Shown: positions 10,057 through 20,216 of the stretch, in pieces
How positions within the stretch are numbered: the first letter of the stretch is position 1
How the letters are laid out: each line of letters begins with the position of its first letter
Assembly: GCA_004322215.1 (NCBI GenBank)
Contig: SCSM01000023.1
Location: 62,001-126,000 of the forward strand
Length of the DNA: 64,000 bases
From: Bacteroidota bacterium
GTDB lineage: Bacteria; Bacteroidota; Ignavibacteria; Kapaibacteriales; UBA2268
Reading direction: 5' to 3'
The notes under the pieces: model-generated
The model's input: only the letters and a program-made list of their open reading frames with translations
What the model was told of the DNA's origin: nothing
Databases searched by the model: none
Program-made: the position numbers and the translations under genes

Positions 10057-10467
10057 TTAATTAAACGCTCTGTGCTTTTTAATAATCTCATAAGCCATAT
10101 TTATCTCCTGCGTCTTCTGCTCAGCCAACTGCTTTAATTCACTCCCGAGATTAGCTACTCTGTCCGGATGATATTCCTTAATCTTCTGTTTATAAGCCGA
10201 TTTGATTTCATCTGTTGTTGCATTTTGTTTTAAACCAAAAATAGAATACGCTTTGTCCAATGTTAAATCTTTTTTATTTTCTTCTTTTTTATTTGTTCCA
10301 GTCTTATACTTATAGGAACTTTTCTCCTTAGATTTATCATTATTCAATTCATCAATTATCCTCTTCAATTCTTCATCTGGATATTCATCTAACTTATAAG
10401 ATGAAGTTTTACTATCATCAAATTCTGATTTTATAAATCTCGATAACCGGTTAATTAATTGACCCAT
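10057..10467 (-). CDS. J-domain (DnaJ-like) protein
   Basis: The 136-residue protein carries its J domain at the C terminus (about 70-136) with the HPD motif at 100-102 (KEYHPDRV), needed to stimulate Hsp70 ATPase. The N-terminal 70 residues are charged and low-complexity, with no zinc-finger or substrate-binding domain. It is therefore a small co-chaperone, not DnaJ itself, likely recruiting DnaK to a particular partner. It sits between the rhodanese and patatin genes on the same strand. Confidence 0.85.
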   Translation of the reverse strand: MGQLINRLSRFIKSEFDDSKTSSYKLDEYPDEELKRIIDELNNDKSKEKSSYKYKTGTNKKEENKKDLTLDKAYSIFGLKQNATTDEIKSAYKQKIKEYHPDRVANLGSELKQLAEQKTQEINMAYEIIKKHRAFN

Positions 10468-10565
10468 ATTATTATTTTTGACTTTATTCCGAATTAACTA
10501 AGTTTTTGAAATCAAAAGACGAAATTGTTTGGAATTATTTATATTTGTTATTAATTGAAGTAAAT

Positions 10566-13286
10566 TTACATCTTTAATCCGATGCTGAAATACCCGAGAT
10601 AAGGTCCCCATTTCACCCTGTTTGGTTCCTGGAGAAAATAAAAGCTTTTCCCCAATGAAAATTTTGCAGGTCCTGCAGGTGTGTCGAAAGATACAGTCCC
10701 TCCGATTCCATGTTTGAAATCTCCAACCTTTATTTCCTCGGTCTCTTTCCAAATAGCACCAACATCATAGCGAAATGAAAGAAAAGTGTCAAAAAATAAT
10801 TTAATCGGTAATTTTGCCCTGTAACCGAGTGATGCTTTGACTATTTGCCTTCCTCTTTCTTCCTCGTCTCTCATTCCAAAGAAATTATCTTCGCCTCCTA
10901 ATCCGAAAAATTCAGGTAATGGAAGCGTTACGTCTGCAAATCCAAAAAACAATTCCGGTTTTATAGTGTGTGGGCCAATTGAATAATTTTCCGAAATGTA
11001 TAATAATGCCTTGGAAAAACTTATTGAATCCTTTGTCGGGAACATAGACGTTTCCAACGATAAATCAATCAACCCACCTTTTGTTGGAAACTCAGCGTTG
11101 TTCTCTGAATCGAAAATCGTCCCGATTTTTACCGTATTGAATTTTTTAAATGCTGAAGCAATAGTATCCTTATTGAAATATCTTTGATTCTCTAATCGAA
11201 GTTCTAATGTCAATGTGCCGTTTTTTTCTATTTGTGTTCCGAAACCGCTTTTAAATCCATAATTCTCTTCGGTCAATTCTCCGTCTCGTTCCCTTTCAAA
11301 TCTTCCCGGTTCGGTTATTTTTTTCTCTATATATTTATATACATCTCTTTTACCATAATACCCCTGTAAGCTGAACGTAAGCATTGTCTCGAAAATTCTT
11401 GGCACCTGGAAACTTACTGTCGAATTATAATTTCTGCTTCCTCCCGAAACCCGGGCATCTATCCTGTCACCAAGATTTAGCATATTGTCTTGTATCAATT
11501 CCAAGCCCAATTGACCATATCTTTCATTATCAACTCTTCCTGCCAATCTGATTGTTTGTGTTCCTATTTCTTTAACTAATACATTCAGGTCAACCCCGGG
11601 TTCGTCGGGTTGTTTATTTAACTCTATTCCCACATCACTGAACAATCCGCATGAAATCAGGTTTTCCCATCCGTCTATTACCTTAATTATATTTAACGGT
11701 TCTCCAATTTTAACATTTATATCTCTTAATACAAGAAAATCATTTGTACTTCTGTTCCCACTGATATTTATGGTATTTAATTTTCCCTTATCAAAAAACA
11801 ATATGAGTTTCCCCGTTTTATCATCAAAAATTCCGTTCATAAGAGATGATACGGAATAGTTCTCTTTTCTTAATTCTCTTAATATATATTCGGCAATCTC
11901 AAATTTTGATTTCCTATTGTATATATCGTGACCTAATCCCAAATCCTTGTTGAAATTTTTCATTCTGATTATTTGATTGTCAGCCCACCTTGCCTCGGTT
12001 GTTAAGAGTAATGGGTATTGCGCTGCTTCCAAACGAAAAATAATGTTTTGATTTGATTTGACAATTTCATAATCAATCTGCTTGTATTGGTCTTTATTTG
12101 GCAGTTTCCATAAATAATCTAATATTTTTTGAAAAGTCAGGTTGTTTTTCTGGATGTAATCCATTAATACAATTGAATCCTGTTGAGTGAATTTCTTTAA
12201 TTCTACTTTATTTATTGAAATATCTGATAATAAATTTTGAATCGGTTTAATATAATTCTCAAAAAAGCTCGAATCTCTTTTTCTCGTAATTAACTTTCTT
12301 ATTTCATTTATTTTATTCTGAGCTGATAATTCCCCGATTTTAATTAATGAATCGAGATGAGTAAAATCAGAATTGGAATGTTCCCTGATGTCGGGTGTTA
12401 TCAGTATATCGGCATTCTGCTGTGATTGTTTGCTGAAATACAGCATTAAAATTGAAACGACCTGGTCTGCAAGATTCCAGGGTTTGCTCAATTCTTCGGC
12501 AGGTAATAATGGTGATATTGTATTTATTGCTAATATCAAATCCGGTTTGAATTCCTTCGCCGCCTCTACGGGAATATTTGCCATTAAGCCGCCGTCAACA
12601 AGTATCATTGAATCTATCCTTACAGGTGTGTATCTAAGCGGTACGGCGGCGCTCGCACGCATTGCCGTCACCAGGTTTCCCGATTTTAACGATACTGTTC
12701 TTCCTTTCACTAAATCCGAAGTTACCGAACGGAACGGGTATTTTAAATTATCAAAATTTCCGTTCCCCTGGTAAGGAGCGTTCCATACTAATTTCTGCAA
12801 AAAAGCATTGAATTTTGTACCAAGCGATATTGCCTCCGGAACTACAAATTGAAAATTGTTAAATCTGAGTGTAATTAAACTCCGGTCCTGTATCATTTTC
12901 TGGTCTAAAAATAGCTCGCTCCTGTCTTGCTCCCTTCCTAGAGAAAAAATTTCATCCCAACCTGTGTTAACCATTATCGAATCAAGTTCTTCCGGAGTAT
13001 AGCCGACTGCATATAAACCTCCTATTATTGCTCCGATGCTTGTCCCTATTATATAATCCGTAGGAATATTTTCTTTGACTAATTCCTTGAGCACACCTAT
13101 TTGTGCTATGCCCCTCGCTCCGCCTCCGCTAAGTACGATTGCTATTTTGGGATGTAAATATTCAAATGCCGGTATCGTTTTACTAAATAAAATACTATCA
13201 CCAATCTCTGTCCCTACCGAATATACTTCAGCAGGTATTAATAATGGAATTATTAACAATAAGTATATAAAAAGTTTCTTATTCAC
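10566..13286 (-). CDS. Patatin-like phospholipase with POTRA and outer-membrane barrel (PlpD-like)
   Basis: The 906-residue protein has a signal peptide (1-23) and a patatin domain with oxyanion motif GGGARG (54-59), nucleophile GTSIG (Ser83) and catalytic Asp of DGG (231-233). A linker of roughly 270 residues follows, then a POTRA-like segment (about 490-570) and a BamA/TamA-type beta barrel ending in FSIGLKM. This is the layout of type Vd patatin autotransporters such as PlpD, placing a lipase at the cell surface. It is longer than PlpD because of the linker. The start is GTG, with no Shine-Dalgarno sequence and no better ATG nearby. Confidence 0.9.
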   Translation of the reverse strand: MNKKLFIYLLLIIPLLIPAEVYSVGTEIGDSILFSKTIPAFEYLHPKIAIVLSGGGARGIAQIGVLKELVKENIPTDYIIGTSIGAIIGGLYAVGYTPEELDSIMVNTGWDEIFSLGREQDRSELFLDQKMIQDRSLITLRFNNFQFVVPEAISLGTKFNAFLQKLVWNAPYQGNGNFDNLKYPFRSVTSDLVKGRTVSLKSGNLVTAMRASAAVPLRYTPVRIDSMILVDGGLMANIPVEAAKEFKPDLILAINTISPLLPAEELSKPWNLADQVVSILMLYFSKQSQQNADILITPDIREHSNSDFTHLDSLIKIGELSAQNKINEIRKLITRKRDSSFFENYIKPIQNLLSDISINKVELKKFTQQDSIVLMDYIQKNNLTFQKILDYLWKLPNKDQYKQIDYEIVKSNQNIIFRLEAAQYPLLLTTEARWADNQIIRMKNFNKDLGLGHDIYNRKSKFEIAEYILRELRKENYSVSSLMNGIFDDKTGKLILFFDKGKLNTINISGNRSTNDFLVLRDINVKIGEPLNIIKVIDGWENLISCGLFSDVGIELNKQPDEPGVDLNVLVKEIGTQTIRLAGRVDNERYGQLGLELIQDNMLNLGDRIDARVSGGSRNYNSTVSFQVPRIFETMLTFSLQGYYGKRDVYKYIEKKITEPGRFERERDGELTEENYGFKSGFGTQIEKNGTLTLELRLENQRYFNKDTIASAFKKFNTVKIGTIFDSENNAEFPTKGGLIDLSLETSMFPTKDSISFSKALLYISENYSIGPHTIKPELFFGFADVTLPLPEFFGLGGEDNFFGMRDEEERGRQIVKASLGYRAKLPIKLFFDTFLSFRYDVGAIWKETEEIKVGDFKHGIGGTVSFDTPAGPAKFSLGKSFYFLQEPNRVKWGPYLGYFSIGLKM

Positions 13287-13318
13287 AATAATCGATATAG
13301 AATTTTAATTTATTGAGT

Positions 13319-13597
13319 TTAACGTATCTCAAATTCCGTATAATCGTTGGTAATATTGCTGTAATTAGCAATTACCTTTTCTACGTGTGACATCATAGGT
13401 CCCTTTTGTAAATAATTTTTCATCAGTTCGATTGATGATTTTTCTCCTTCGGCTATTACATATACCGTCCCATCCCATCTGTTTTTTACATAACCTTTCA
13501 AACCAAGTGTCACGGCATGCTGGTAAACATAATACCTGAATCCGACTCCCTGTACAAGCCCTTCAACTATAAGTTCCGCCCTTATGTTTTCTTCCAT
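13319..13597 (-). CDS. acyP: Acylphosphatase
   Basis: This 92-residue acylphosphatase is full length for the family. The phosphate-binding GLVQGVGFR loop supplies catalytic Arg21, and YVKNR supplies catalytic Asn39. It hydrolyses carboxyl-phosphate bonds of acyl phosphates in the cytosol. It lies 23 bases downstream of the DJ-1/PfpI gene on the same strand and 32 bases upstream of the patatin gene, so the three may form one operon. Confidence 0.95.
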   Translation of the reverse strand: MEENIRAELIVEGLVQGVGFRYYVYQHAVTLGLKGYVKNRWDGTVYVIAEGEKSSIELMKNYLQKGPMMSHVEKVIANYSNITNDYTEFEIR

Positions 13598-13620
13598 CAG
13601 TAATTTATGTATTTACTCGG

Positions 13621-14172
13621 TTAATCTAAAACAATATCCTGCGCAATTTTTATAGCACTCTCCGGGTCAACCAATAATTCAACTAAATATAAGGCGAACT
13701 CGATTGCAGTTCCTGCACCCCTGCTTGTTATTATTCCTTCATCATAAATCACTCGTTGTTCCATATATGAGTATGTTATCAGCGATTCCTTTACTGATGG
13801 GTGGCTAGTCACCTTTTGACCGGGTTTTAATATATTATGTTCCGAAAGTATCATTGGAGCTGCACAAATTGCTCCTATCAAACCCTTTCCTGCTCTTTGT
13901 TTTCTCAACATCTCAATTAATTTTTCATTTTTTGTTAAATTTAAAGTACCTTTTGTTCCCCCGGGAATAATTATGGCATCGTATTCATCATTAATGTCAA
14001 TATTACTTATTAATAAATCCGGAATCAATTTTGTACCCCTCGAGCAGGTAACAATTTCATGCTCACCTGCAACTTTTAAATTTAATCCTGCTCTCCTCAG
14101 TATATCAATAATTATAACAGCTTCCATCTCCTCGCTGCCATGTGTAATCACGAGTAAAACATTTTTTGACAT
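13621..14172 (-). CDS. DJ-1/PfpI family protein
   Basis: This 183-residue protein has the nucleophile-elbow cysteine C103 (GAICAAPMIL) and the conserved Glu near residue 15-16 (HGSEEME) that lowers the thiol pKa in DJ-1. The pattern is closest to the YajL/ThiJ/DJ-1 side of the family (glyoxalase III, deglycase or redox-chaperone activities are reported there). The assignment to the family is firm, the activity is not. First gene of a possible operon with acyP. Confidence 0.92.
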   Translation of the reverse strand: MSKNVLLVITHGSEEMEAVIIIDILRRAGLNLKVAGEHEIVTCSRGTKLIPDLLISNIDINDEYDAIIIPGGTKGTLNLTKNEKLIEMLRKQRAGKGLIGAICAAPMILSEHNILKPGQKVTSHPSVKESLITYSYMEQRVIYDEGIITSRGAGTAIEFALYLVELLVDPESAIKIAQDIVLD

Positions 14173-14356
14173 AATTTTCCCTAATCACTAATAATTAAAG
14201 AACAAAAAAAGGAAAAAATTTCTTCATATTAAAAAAATTTGTTCTATATAGTAAATAAACTAATTAAAAAGACGATAATATTTATTTAAATAAGATGTTT
14301 TGTAATTATTTTTGTTTAATATATAAAATATTTAATTCGAAATAAAAAACATTTTT

Positions 14357-15649
14357 ATGACTGCTGAAGAATATATTGAAAAAGGTGATTTAGCCGCTAA
14401 AAATTTTGATGTCGAAAAGGCACTGGATTTTTTTTCGAAAGCTATCCAGGAAAATCCCCGATCTCCATTTGCCTTTTTCAAACGTGCTTCATTATTATCT
14501 AAAGTCAAAATGCTTAATGAAGCTCTTGCAGACATTAATAGTTGCTTATTATTGAATCCCGAATTTTCCTTTGCTTATTTCAAACGGGGTATTATTTACC
14601 AATTAATGAAACAATTCAAAAAATCACTTGATGATTTTAATATTGCTATTGAAATTAATCCCGAATTTTCCCTTGCATTTTTTAAACGTGGTTATTCTTA
14701 TCTGATGTTAAAAGTTTATGATAAAGCTACCGAAGACTTCGATAAAGCTATTGAATTGAACCCGGCATATCCGCAAGCGTATTTTCAGAGAGGAAATACT
14801 TTTTTTATTCAAAAGGATTTCGATGAAGCTATTGCTAATTATTCGAGAGTTATCAGATTAGACCCTAAAAATGAAAAGGCATATACTTCGAGAGGGATTG
14901 CTTATTCTAACCAAAAAAACTTTAAAGAAGCACTTAACGATTTTACACGTTCTATTATCATTAATCCGGAGTATATCCCAGGGTTTCTTCAAAGAGGTTT
15001 GATTTACAACAAAATCAGGCATTTCGATTCTGCAATGAAAGACTTCAATAAAGTAATCGAAATTAACCCTAACCTTGCCGATGGATATAATAACAGAGCT
15101 TTAACTTTCTTTTGTCTTAAAGAATATGATAAAGCAATAAATGATTACGACAGGGCTTTGAATCTAAGACCTAATTCTGCAAATGTTTATTGCAACAGGG
15201 GCAATGCATTCTATGGTCTGAAAAAATATAGAGAATCAATGCTCGATTATGATAAGGCATTATCACTGAATCCAAGACTCGAAACGGCTTACCTCGGCAA
15301 AGGTAATATTTTTGCTGCTATTGGAAGACATTCTGAAGCTATCAAAAATTATTCGAAGACTATTACTGTCAATCCCAAATTTATACAGGCATATATTGGC
15401 AGAGGTAATGTGTTTATGAAGATGAAATATTTTCTTAAAGCTCTCGAAGATTTTACTCTGGCTATCGAAATAAATCCCGAACATGCTTTTGCTTATCTTT
15501 ACCGCGGTATTGCTTTTCGTTCCGAAGACAGGTATGATCTGGCTGGAAAAGACTTTAACGAATTTCTGCGACTCCACAAAATGAAAGACCAGGCAAATCT
15601 CCAGGTCCGTAAATGGCTGCGAAAAATGGATATGGAACCTATGTATTAG
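14357..15649 (+). CDS. Tetratricopeptide repeat protein
   Basis: The 430-residue protein is almost entirely made of about twelve consecutive 34-residue TPR units, recognisable by the recurring A-x-x-D-F-x-x-A-I-x-x-N-P-x-x-x-x-A-Y/F-x-x-R-G pattern. No signal peptide or membrane helix is seen, so it is a cytosolic scaffold. A TATTTTTG site at 14307-14314 fits the Bacteroidota -7 element about 45 bases before the ATG. The partner is unknown. Confidence 0.93.
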   Translation: MTAEEYIEKGDLAAKNFDVEKALDFFSKAIQENPRSPFAFFKRASLLSKVKMLNEALADINSCLLLNPEFSFAYFKRGIIYQLMKQFKKSLDDFNIAIEINPEFSLAFFKRGYSYLMLKVYDKATEDFDKAIELNPAYPQAYFQRGNTFFIQKDFDEAIANYSRVIRLDPKNEKAYTSRGIAYSNQKNFKEALNDFTRSIIINPEYIPGFLQRGLIYNKIRHFDSAMKDFNKVIEINPNLADGYNNRALTFFCLKEYDKAINDYDRALNLRPNSANVYCNRGNAFYGLKKYRESMLDYDKALSLNPRLETAYLGKGNIFAAIGRHSEAIKNYSKTITVNPKFIQAYIGRGNVFMKMKYFLKALEDFTLAIEINPEHAFAYLYRGIAFRSEDRYDLAGKDFNEFLRLHKMKDQANLQVRKWLRKMDMEPMY

Positions 15650-15783
15650 TATTTATATTTTGTTGTTTATACTTTATTACAATGTCCATCATTCTGTCCA
15701 CTTTATTAATTCAATTTGTTCAAATTATTTTTTTTTCTTACTTTGTTCTTTTGTTTTAGTGTCTAAATCAACTTTGAAAATAT

Positions 15784-18669
15784 ATGAAAAATTTGAAAAT
15801 CAATTCCCTGCTGCTTTGGATTAATTTAATTTTTGTTTTTGGATTTTTTGTTTTATATGCACAACCACCGTCAACTCCATGTGTCCCGATGGCAACAACC
15901 GATGCACCGGTTCATTGTGCTGTCAAATCGGGTGATACTTTGTTCATTGGCGGTTCTTTTATGATGTTGAGGAATCCCGATAATTCTATTGCATTGAGAA
16001 ACAGAATTGCTGCAATTGATTTAAATACAGGATTTGCTTTACCATGGAATCCTAATTCCGACGGTCCGGTTTTAACTATGGCTATATCAGGAAATTTATT
16101 GTATGTTGGTGGTGGATTTTCAAATATTGGCGGACAGTTGAGAAATAATATTGCTGCATTGAAAACCGACACAGATTATTTTATTGCTAATACATGGAAT
16201 CCCGATGCCAATAGTCTTGTTTCGAAAATAATTTTATCAGGTACTAATGTTTATTGCGCTGGTGGCTTTTCTTTAATCGGTAATGCCAGCAGAAATGGTT
16301 TGGCTTGTGTAACCACTATGATGGATGAGGATAATGCTACTTCCTGGAATCCGATCCCTAACGGTTCTGTTTTGGATATTGTTTTGGTCGGTAATACTAT
16401 GTATGTTGCAGGTTCCTTTATTTCCATCGGAGGATTAAGCAGAAGTAATATCGCTGCTTTGAATACAACAAATAATAATGCCACTTCATGGAATCCTTTA
16501 GCAAATAACACAGTAATGGCAATATCTTGTCTCGGTAATACTTTGTATGCGGCAGGAAGTTTTACTTCAATTGGTGGACAAGCAAGGACAAGAATTGCAG
16601 CTCTCGATATGCTGGTTAATTCTAATAATGCGACTTCGTGGAATCCCGATGTTAACGGAACAATAAATACCTTAAAAGCTTTTAACGGTAGAATCTATAT
16701 AGGCGGAACTTTTTCCTTGGTTAATAATATTTCAAGAAATTTCCTGGCTTCTCTCGATGCCTCACTAAACAGTAATAATACAACTTCGTGGAATCCCGTT
16801 TTAGATTCTTACGTAGAAAAAATCATCATTCAGGATTCAATCGTAATCATCGGCGGTAATTTTGCAAAAGTTAATAATAATGACAGGGCTCATTTTGCGA
16901 TGTTTCGTCCCGTTCTTCCTACTCTAACGACTAATAATATTACCAATATTACAGTCAACAGTGCGGTCAGCGGTGGGAATATCACTGCAGATGGAGGACC
17001 TTCTGTCATCAGGCGTGGTGTTTGCTGGAGCATCAATCCCAATCCTACAATCGCAGATGATACGACTATCAATGGAACCGGTATCGGCAGTTTTGCAAGC
17101 ACTATGACCGGCTTGAGCATTTACACTAATTACAAAGTCAGGGCTTATGCCACAAGTGCCATAGGCACTTCTTACGGCAATGAAATTTCGTTTTACACTC
17201 TCCCTGCTATTTATACCGGCACAATTTCGGGTAACCAATTTTGCGTCGGGGACACCATTGTAATTCCTTATGATGCAACTCCCGGTTTCGAGGATGCTAA
17301 CTATTTCATTGCCCAGCTTTCAGATTATCTCGGCAGTTTTGCTAATCCGATTGTCCTCGATTCCATTCACAGCAAAGAATCAGGTGAGATTAAAACAAGA
17401 ATCCCGCTTAATTCGGACTACGGTGTAAATTACCGCTTTAGGGTGGTTGCTTCCCAAATTTCTTCTTCAATTAGGGATAATGGAATGGATATACAAATAA
17501 ACAAACTTCCAAACGTTTATCTGAATCCTCTTCCGGATGTTTGCATCAGTCAACCTGCAATGGATTTAACATCCGGTACACCAGTCGGTGGTAATTACTC
17601 AGGACCCGGTGTCGTTAACAATCAATTCGATGCTGCAGTTGCGGGTGTTGGCTCTCACACCATAACATATTCTTACAGCGACGGATTCGGCTGCTTTAAT
17701 TATGCTAAAACTGAGATTAAAGTTAATCCTTTACCGGTAGTGAATTTCCAAATTCAGCCAGATATCTGTATCGATGCTCCACCATTAAACCTGGCAAGCG
17801 GTTCTCCCGAAGGAGGTACTTATTCCGGTAATGGCATTAATGGTTCGACTTTCGATCCCAAAACCGCCGGGGTAGGGAAACACACTATCACTTATTCCTA
17901 TTCAGACCAAAACGGATGTTCAAATTCTGTTTCGTCAGATATTAATGTTAATCCCTTGCCTATTGTAACTATTTCATCAATGAATGATGTCTGTCTGAAC
18001 TCAGAATCGTTCCGGCTTACCGCTGGCTCCCCGTCAGGTGGAAATTATACCGGTACTGGTGTTGCAGATAACAGCTTCAATCCTTCCGACGCAGGTGTCG
18101 GCATTCATACGATTCAGTACACCTACACAGACAACAAGGGCTGCACTGACAGTGCTACGAGTACAATTAAGGTGAAACCGATTCCTCCGAAACCCGTAAT
18201 CACCCAGACCGATTATCGCACTCTTAGTTCCAGTGCAGATTTCGGGAATCAATGGTTCATCAACGGTGTTATAATGAATGGAGATACAAATAAAATCCTA
18301 CATCCGACAGCATCAGCAAAATACACCGTGCTGGTCTCGGGTGACAACGGTTGCCAGTCAGATTTATCGGATGAATACGTATTCCATAATCTCGGTGTTA
18401 ATGATAATAATTTAAGCTCTTTTATTTCCGTTTTTCCCGTTCCTGCTGATAATGAATTAATAATAAAAATAAATTCGGTACTTACTGCTCGATTGAAAAT
18501 ATCAATATGTAATATTCTCGGCGAAAAAATAATTTCAAAAGAAATTTCCGGATTCGATGTGCAGAATTCTTTCAGGATTAATACAGTTAGTCTCACCGAA
18601 GGTATATACATATTGAATATATCATCGGGAAAAGAAACTATTAACAGTAAAATTATTATTCAGCGATAA
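15784..18669 (+). CDS. Large secreted T9SS cargo protein with propeller-like and Ig-like repeats
   Basis: The 961-residue protein starts with a signal peptide (1-27). Residues about 35-370 hold seven or so repeats around a TSWNP ... LYVGG-F-x-x-I-G-G motif resembling delta-60/kelch-like propeller blades. A fibronectin-like domain follows (RRGVCWS, VRAYATS, about 380-475). Three Ig/PKD-like repeats (each with LTSGTPxGGNYSGxGV and HTITYSYSD) precede the C-terminal T9SS type A sorting domain (FPVPADNELIIKI ... GIYILNI). It should be exported by Sec and displayed or released by the type IX system. The function is unknown, probably adhesive. Confidence 0.93.
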   Translation: MKNLKINSLLLWINLIFVFGFFVLYAQPPSTPCVPMATTDAPVHCAVKSGDTLFIGGSFMMLRNPDNSIALRNRIAAIDLNTGFALPWNPNSDGPVLTMAISGNLLYVGGGFSNIGGQLRNNIAALKTDTDYFIANTWNPDANSLVSKIILSGTNVYCAGGFSLIGNASRNGLACVTTMMDEDNATSWNPIPNGSVLDIVLVGNTMYVAGSFISIGGLSRSNIAALNTTNNNATSWNPLANNTVMAISCLGNTLYAAGSFTSIGGQARTRIAALDMLVNSNNATSWNPDVNGTINTLKAFNGRIYIGGTFSLVNNISRNFLASLDASLNSNNTTSWNPVLDSYVEKIIIQDSIVIIGGNFAKVNNNDRAHFAMFRPVLPTLTTNNITNITVNSAVSGGNITADGGPSVIRRGVCWSINPNPTIADDTTINGTGIGSFASTMTGLSIYTNYKVRAYATSAIGTSYGNEISFYTLPAIYTGTISGNQFCVGDTIVIPYDATPGFEDANYFIAQLSDYLGSFANPIVLDSIHSKESGEIKTRIPLNSDYGVNYRFRVVASQISSSIRDNGMDIQINKLPNVYLNPLPDVCISQPAMDLTSGTPVGGNYSGPGVVNNQFDAAVAGVGSHTITYSYSDGFGCFNYAKTEIKVNPLPVVNFQIQPDICIDAPPLNLASGSPEGGTYSGNGINGSTFDPKTAGVGKHTITYSYSDQNGCSNSVSSDINVNPLPIVTISSMNDVCLNSESFRLTAGSPSGGNYTGTGVADNSFNPSDAGVGIHTIQYTYTDNKGCTDSATSTIKVKPIPPKPVITQTDYRTLSSSADFGNQWFINGVIMNGDTNKILHPTASAKYTVLVSGDNGCQSDLSDEYVFHNLGVNDNNLSSFISVFPVPADNELIIKINSVLTARLKISICNILGEKIISKEISGFDVQNSFRINTVSLTEGIYILNISSGKETINSKIIIQR

Positions 18670-18742
18670 TTAATTTTTACTTTTTTTTATTGTGGATGAA
18701 CTGTAATTGTTTATCTGATTCAAAGCGTGTAGTAAAAAAACC

Positions 18743-18765
18743 TTGGCAGGAGTTACTCCTGCCAA
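18743..18765 (-). terminator. Terminator downstream of the BadF-type kinase gene
   Basis: TTGGCAGGAGT (18743-18753) and ACTCCTGCCAA (18755-18765) are perfect inverted arms around one base. Read on the minus strand the stem is followed within two bases by seven T residues. It lies 60 bases past the BadF-type gene; on the plus strand no T run follows. Confidence 0.75.
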
Positions 18766-18825
18766 TACAAATAAAAACCATAAATAACCGCGACCATGCC
18801 AGTAGTTACACCTGAACATAATAAA

Positions 18826-19773
18826 TCAATCCATTTCTTTAATCAGCTTCAATCCCAGCGACATCGCTCCTTCCAATGCTGTCCCTTTGGGCTGAACCCT
18901 CTTGAAAATTTTATTCTTCTTTATTTCCTTATCGAGCATTTTCTCGAGCATTGTGTTATTCTCTATTATACCGCCCATCAAAGCTACATTGATAACTTTC
19001 GATTTATAGCTTTTCTTCAATGCGTGAAGCAATTCCATCAGGTGAAGCGATGCCCTCTGCAATATACCTATGCAAACGTCATCCCCCTTCTCGGCGCATT
19101 GCATCACTACGGGTGTAAGCATCTGGTATTCGAATGAACGGTCAGCGTATGCCTTGACAATCGTTCTCGGCTGCTTAATGTCAATCATAGGGAACAATCC
19201 TGTCAACTGGTTCGTCAGCTTCGTAGATTTGCCTCTGCCGTCAATTGCACGCACCACGGCAGTTAAGCCCTCCCTGCCAATCCAGGCGCCGCTGCCTTCA
19301 TCGTCTATTTCAATGCCCCAGCCGCCGCATCTTACGAGATTATCCTTGCCTGCTTTGCCGATTGATATTGAACCCGTGCCGACTATCATAACGATTCCTT
19401 CCGAACCTCCGAAAGCACCTTCCAGTGCAAGCTCCGCATCGCTCGTTACCAGTAAATCGTTAAGTGTTAATTTCTGGCTGCGTGCAAGCGTTTTCAGCAA
19501 CTGTGCCGACCTTCTCTTTTCCTCTTCCAGCCACACACCTGCCAACCCGATGACTATCGCATCCAGCTCATTCGATTCAATCTCTGCCTGTTCACACAGG
19601 TCTGCTATTATATTCAGTAGTCTTTCGGATGATTCCCCGACTCCGACCGTGCCGACTCTCGTTGTACCTGCAAATGTCTTTGCAACTATTTTTCCTTCTC
19701 TTTGTAATACGCCGCGTGTCCTCGTTCCGCCGCCGTCAATTCCTATTATCGTAAACTCATTTTTAACTGCCAT
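18826..19773 (-). CDS. BadF/BadG/BcrA/BcrD ATPase family protein (N-acetylglucosamine kinase-like)
   Basis: The 315-residue ASKHA-fold protein starts with the phosphate-1 motif GIDGGGTRTRG, has the adenosine/phosphate loop IVGTGSI in the middle, and a second glycine-rich segment (MGGIIENN) near the end. Length and motifs fit the single-domain BadF/BadG group that includes N-acetylglucosamine kinases, not the 2-hydroxyacyl-CoA dehydratase activators, because the cysteines that hold the Fe-S cluster there are not evident. The annotated frame begins at TTG 19776, but ATG 19773 with AAGGAAG upstream is the better start. Confidence 0.87.
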   Translation of the reverse strand: MAVKNEFTIIGIDGGGTRTRGVLQREGKIVAKTFAGTTRVGTVGVGESSERLLNIIADLCEQAEIESNELDAIVIGLAGVWLEEEKRRSAQLLKTLARSQKLTLNDLLVTSDAELALEGAFGGSEGIVMIVGTGSISIGKAGKDNLVRCGGWGIEIDDEGSGAWIGREGLTAVVRAIDGRGKSTKLTNQLTGLFPMIDIKQPRTIVKAYADRSFEYQMLTPVVMQCAEKGDDVCIGILQRASLHLMELLHALKKSYKSKVINVALMGGIIENNTMLEKMLDKEIKKNKIFKRVQPKGTALEGAMSLGLKLIKEMD

Positions 19774-20176
19774 CAATACTTCCTTTGTTTCAAAAATTTA
19801 TCTTTCAAAATATTGGCAAATATTATGCCACAAGCTAATCAATAATTAATTACTAATTATGAATTATGAATTAACTGAAATTCAGAGAATAGTCAATTAA
19901 TTACTTTTGAAATTCCGGAAAAAAATTCTAAAAATATTACTAACCTCATTAACAACCATACAATGTTAAACGTTGTAAAAAACATGATGTATAACCTTAT
20001 CTATTATATCATTAGATTTGTTATTTCTGTATTCTAAACCTATAAGGACTAAACCTCAATTGACTAAAACTAAATCACATTTCAATATTCAGTATAATAT
20101 TGATAAATTTTTGTGTTTTTTTAATAAAATCTGACTTCCCGATTTTTTTATTTTTCAATTATTTTGTAAGTTTGAG

Positions 20177-20194
20177 TTGTGAAAATTATCACAA
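20177..20194. promoter_or_regulatory. Rex operator-like palindrome 1
   Basis: TTGTGAAAATTATCACAA closely matches the classical Rex-box (TTGTGA-N6-TCACAA), with perfect 6-base arms. It lies 23 bases before the rex start, as expected for autorepression by the NADH-sensing repressor. Confidence 0.8.
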
Positions 20195-20210
20195 TGTGAG
20201 GAATATCACA
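20195..20210. promoter_or_regulatory. Rex operator-like palindrome 2, overlapping the rex ribosome-binding site
   Basis: TGTGAGGAATATCACA directly abuts the first operator and repeats the TGTGA-N6-TCACA arms. It contains the only Shine-Dalgarno-like sequence (GAGGAAT) before rex, so the same bases could serve both roles. Confidence 0.6.
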
Positions 20211-20216
20211 AATTAT

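Larger units (their letters stand above)
19774..20216. other. Divergent intergenic region between the BadF-type kinase and rex
   Basis: This 443-base AT-rich stretch separates two divergent genes and contains no credible gene; the reading frame that runs through its right half into rex has no start signal and encodes a hydrophobic non-Rex extension. It holds the two rex operator-like palindromes at its right end and a separate 17-base imperfect palindrome (ACAATGTTAAACGTTGT, 19960-19976) that could bind another regulator. Confidence 0.6.

Noticed and set aside
20100-20216. Upstream extension of the rex frame
   Set aside because: It would be non-Rex-like and hydrophobic, and would run through both operators; ATG 20217 gives a normal Rex N terminus.
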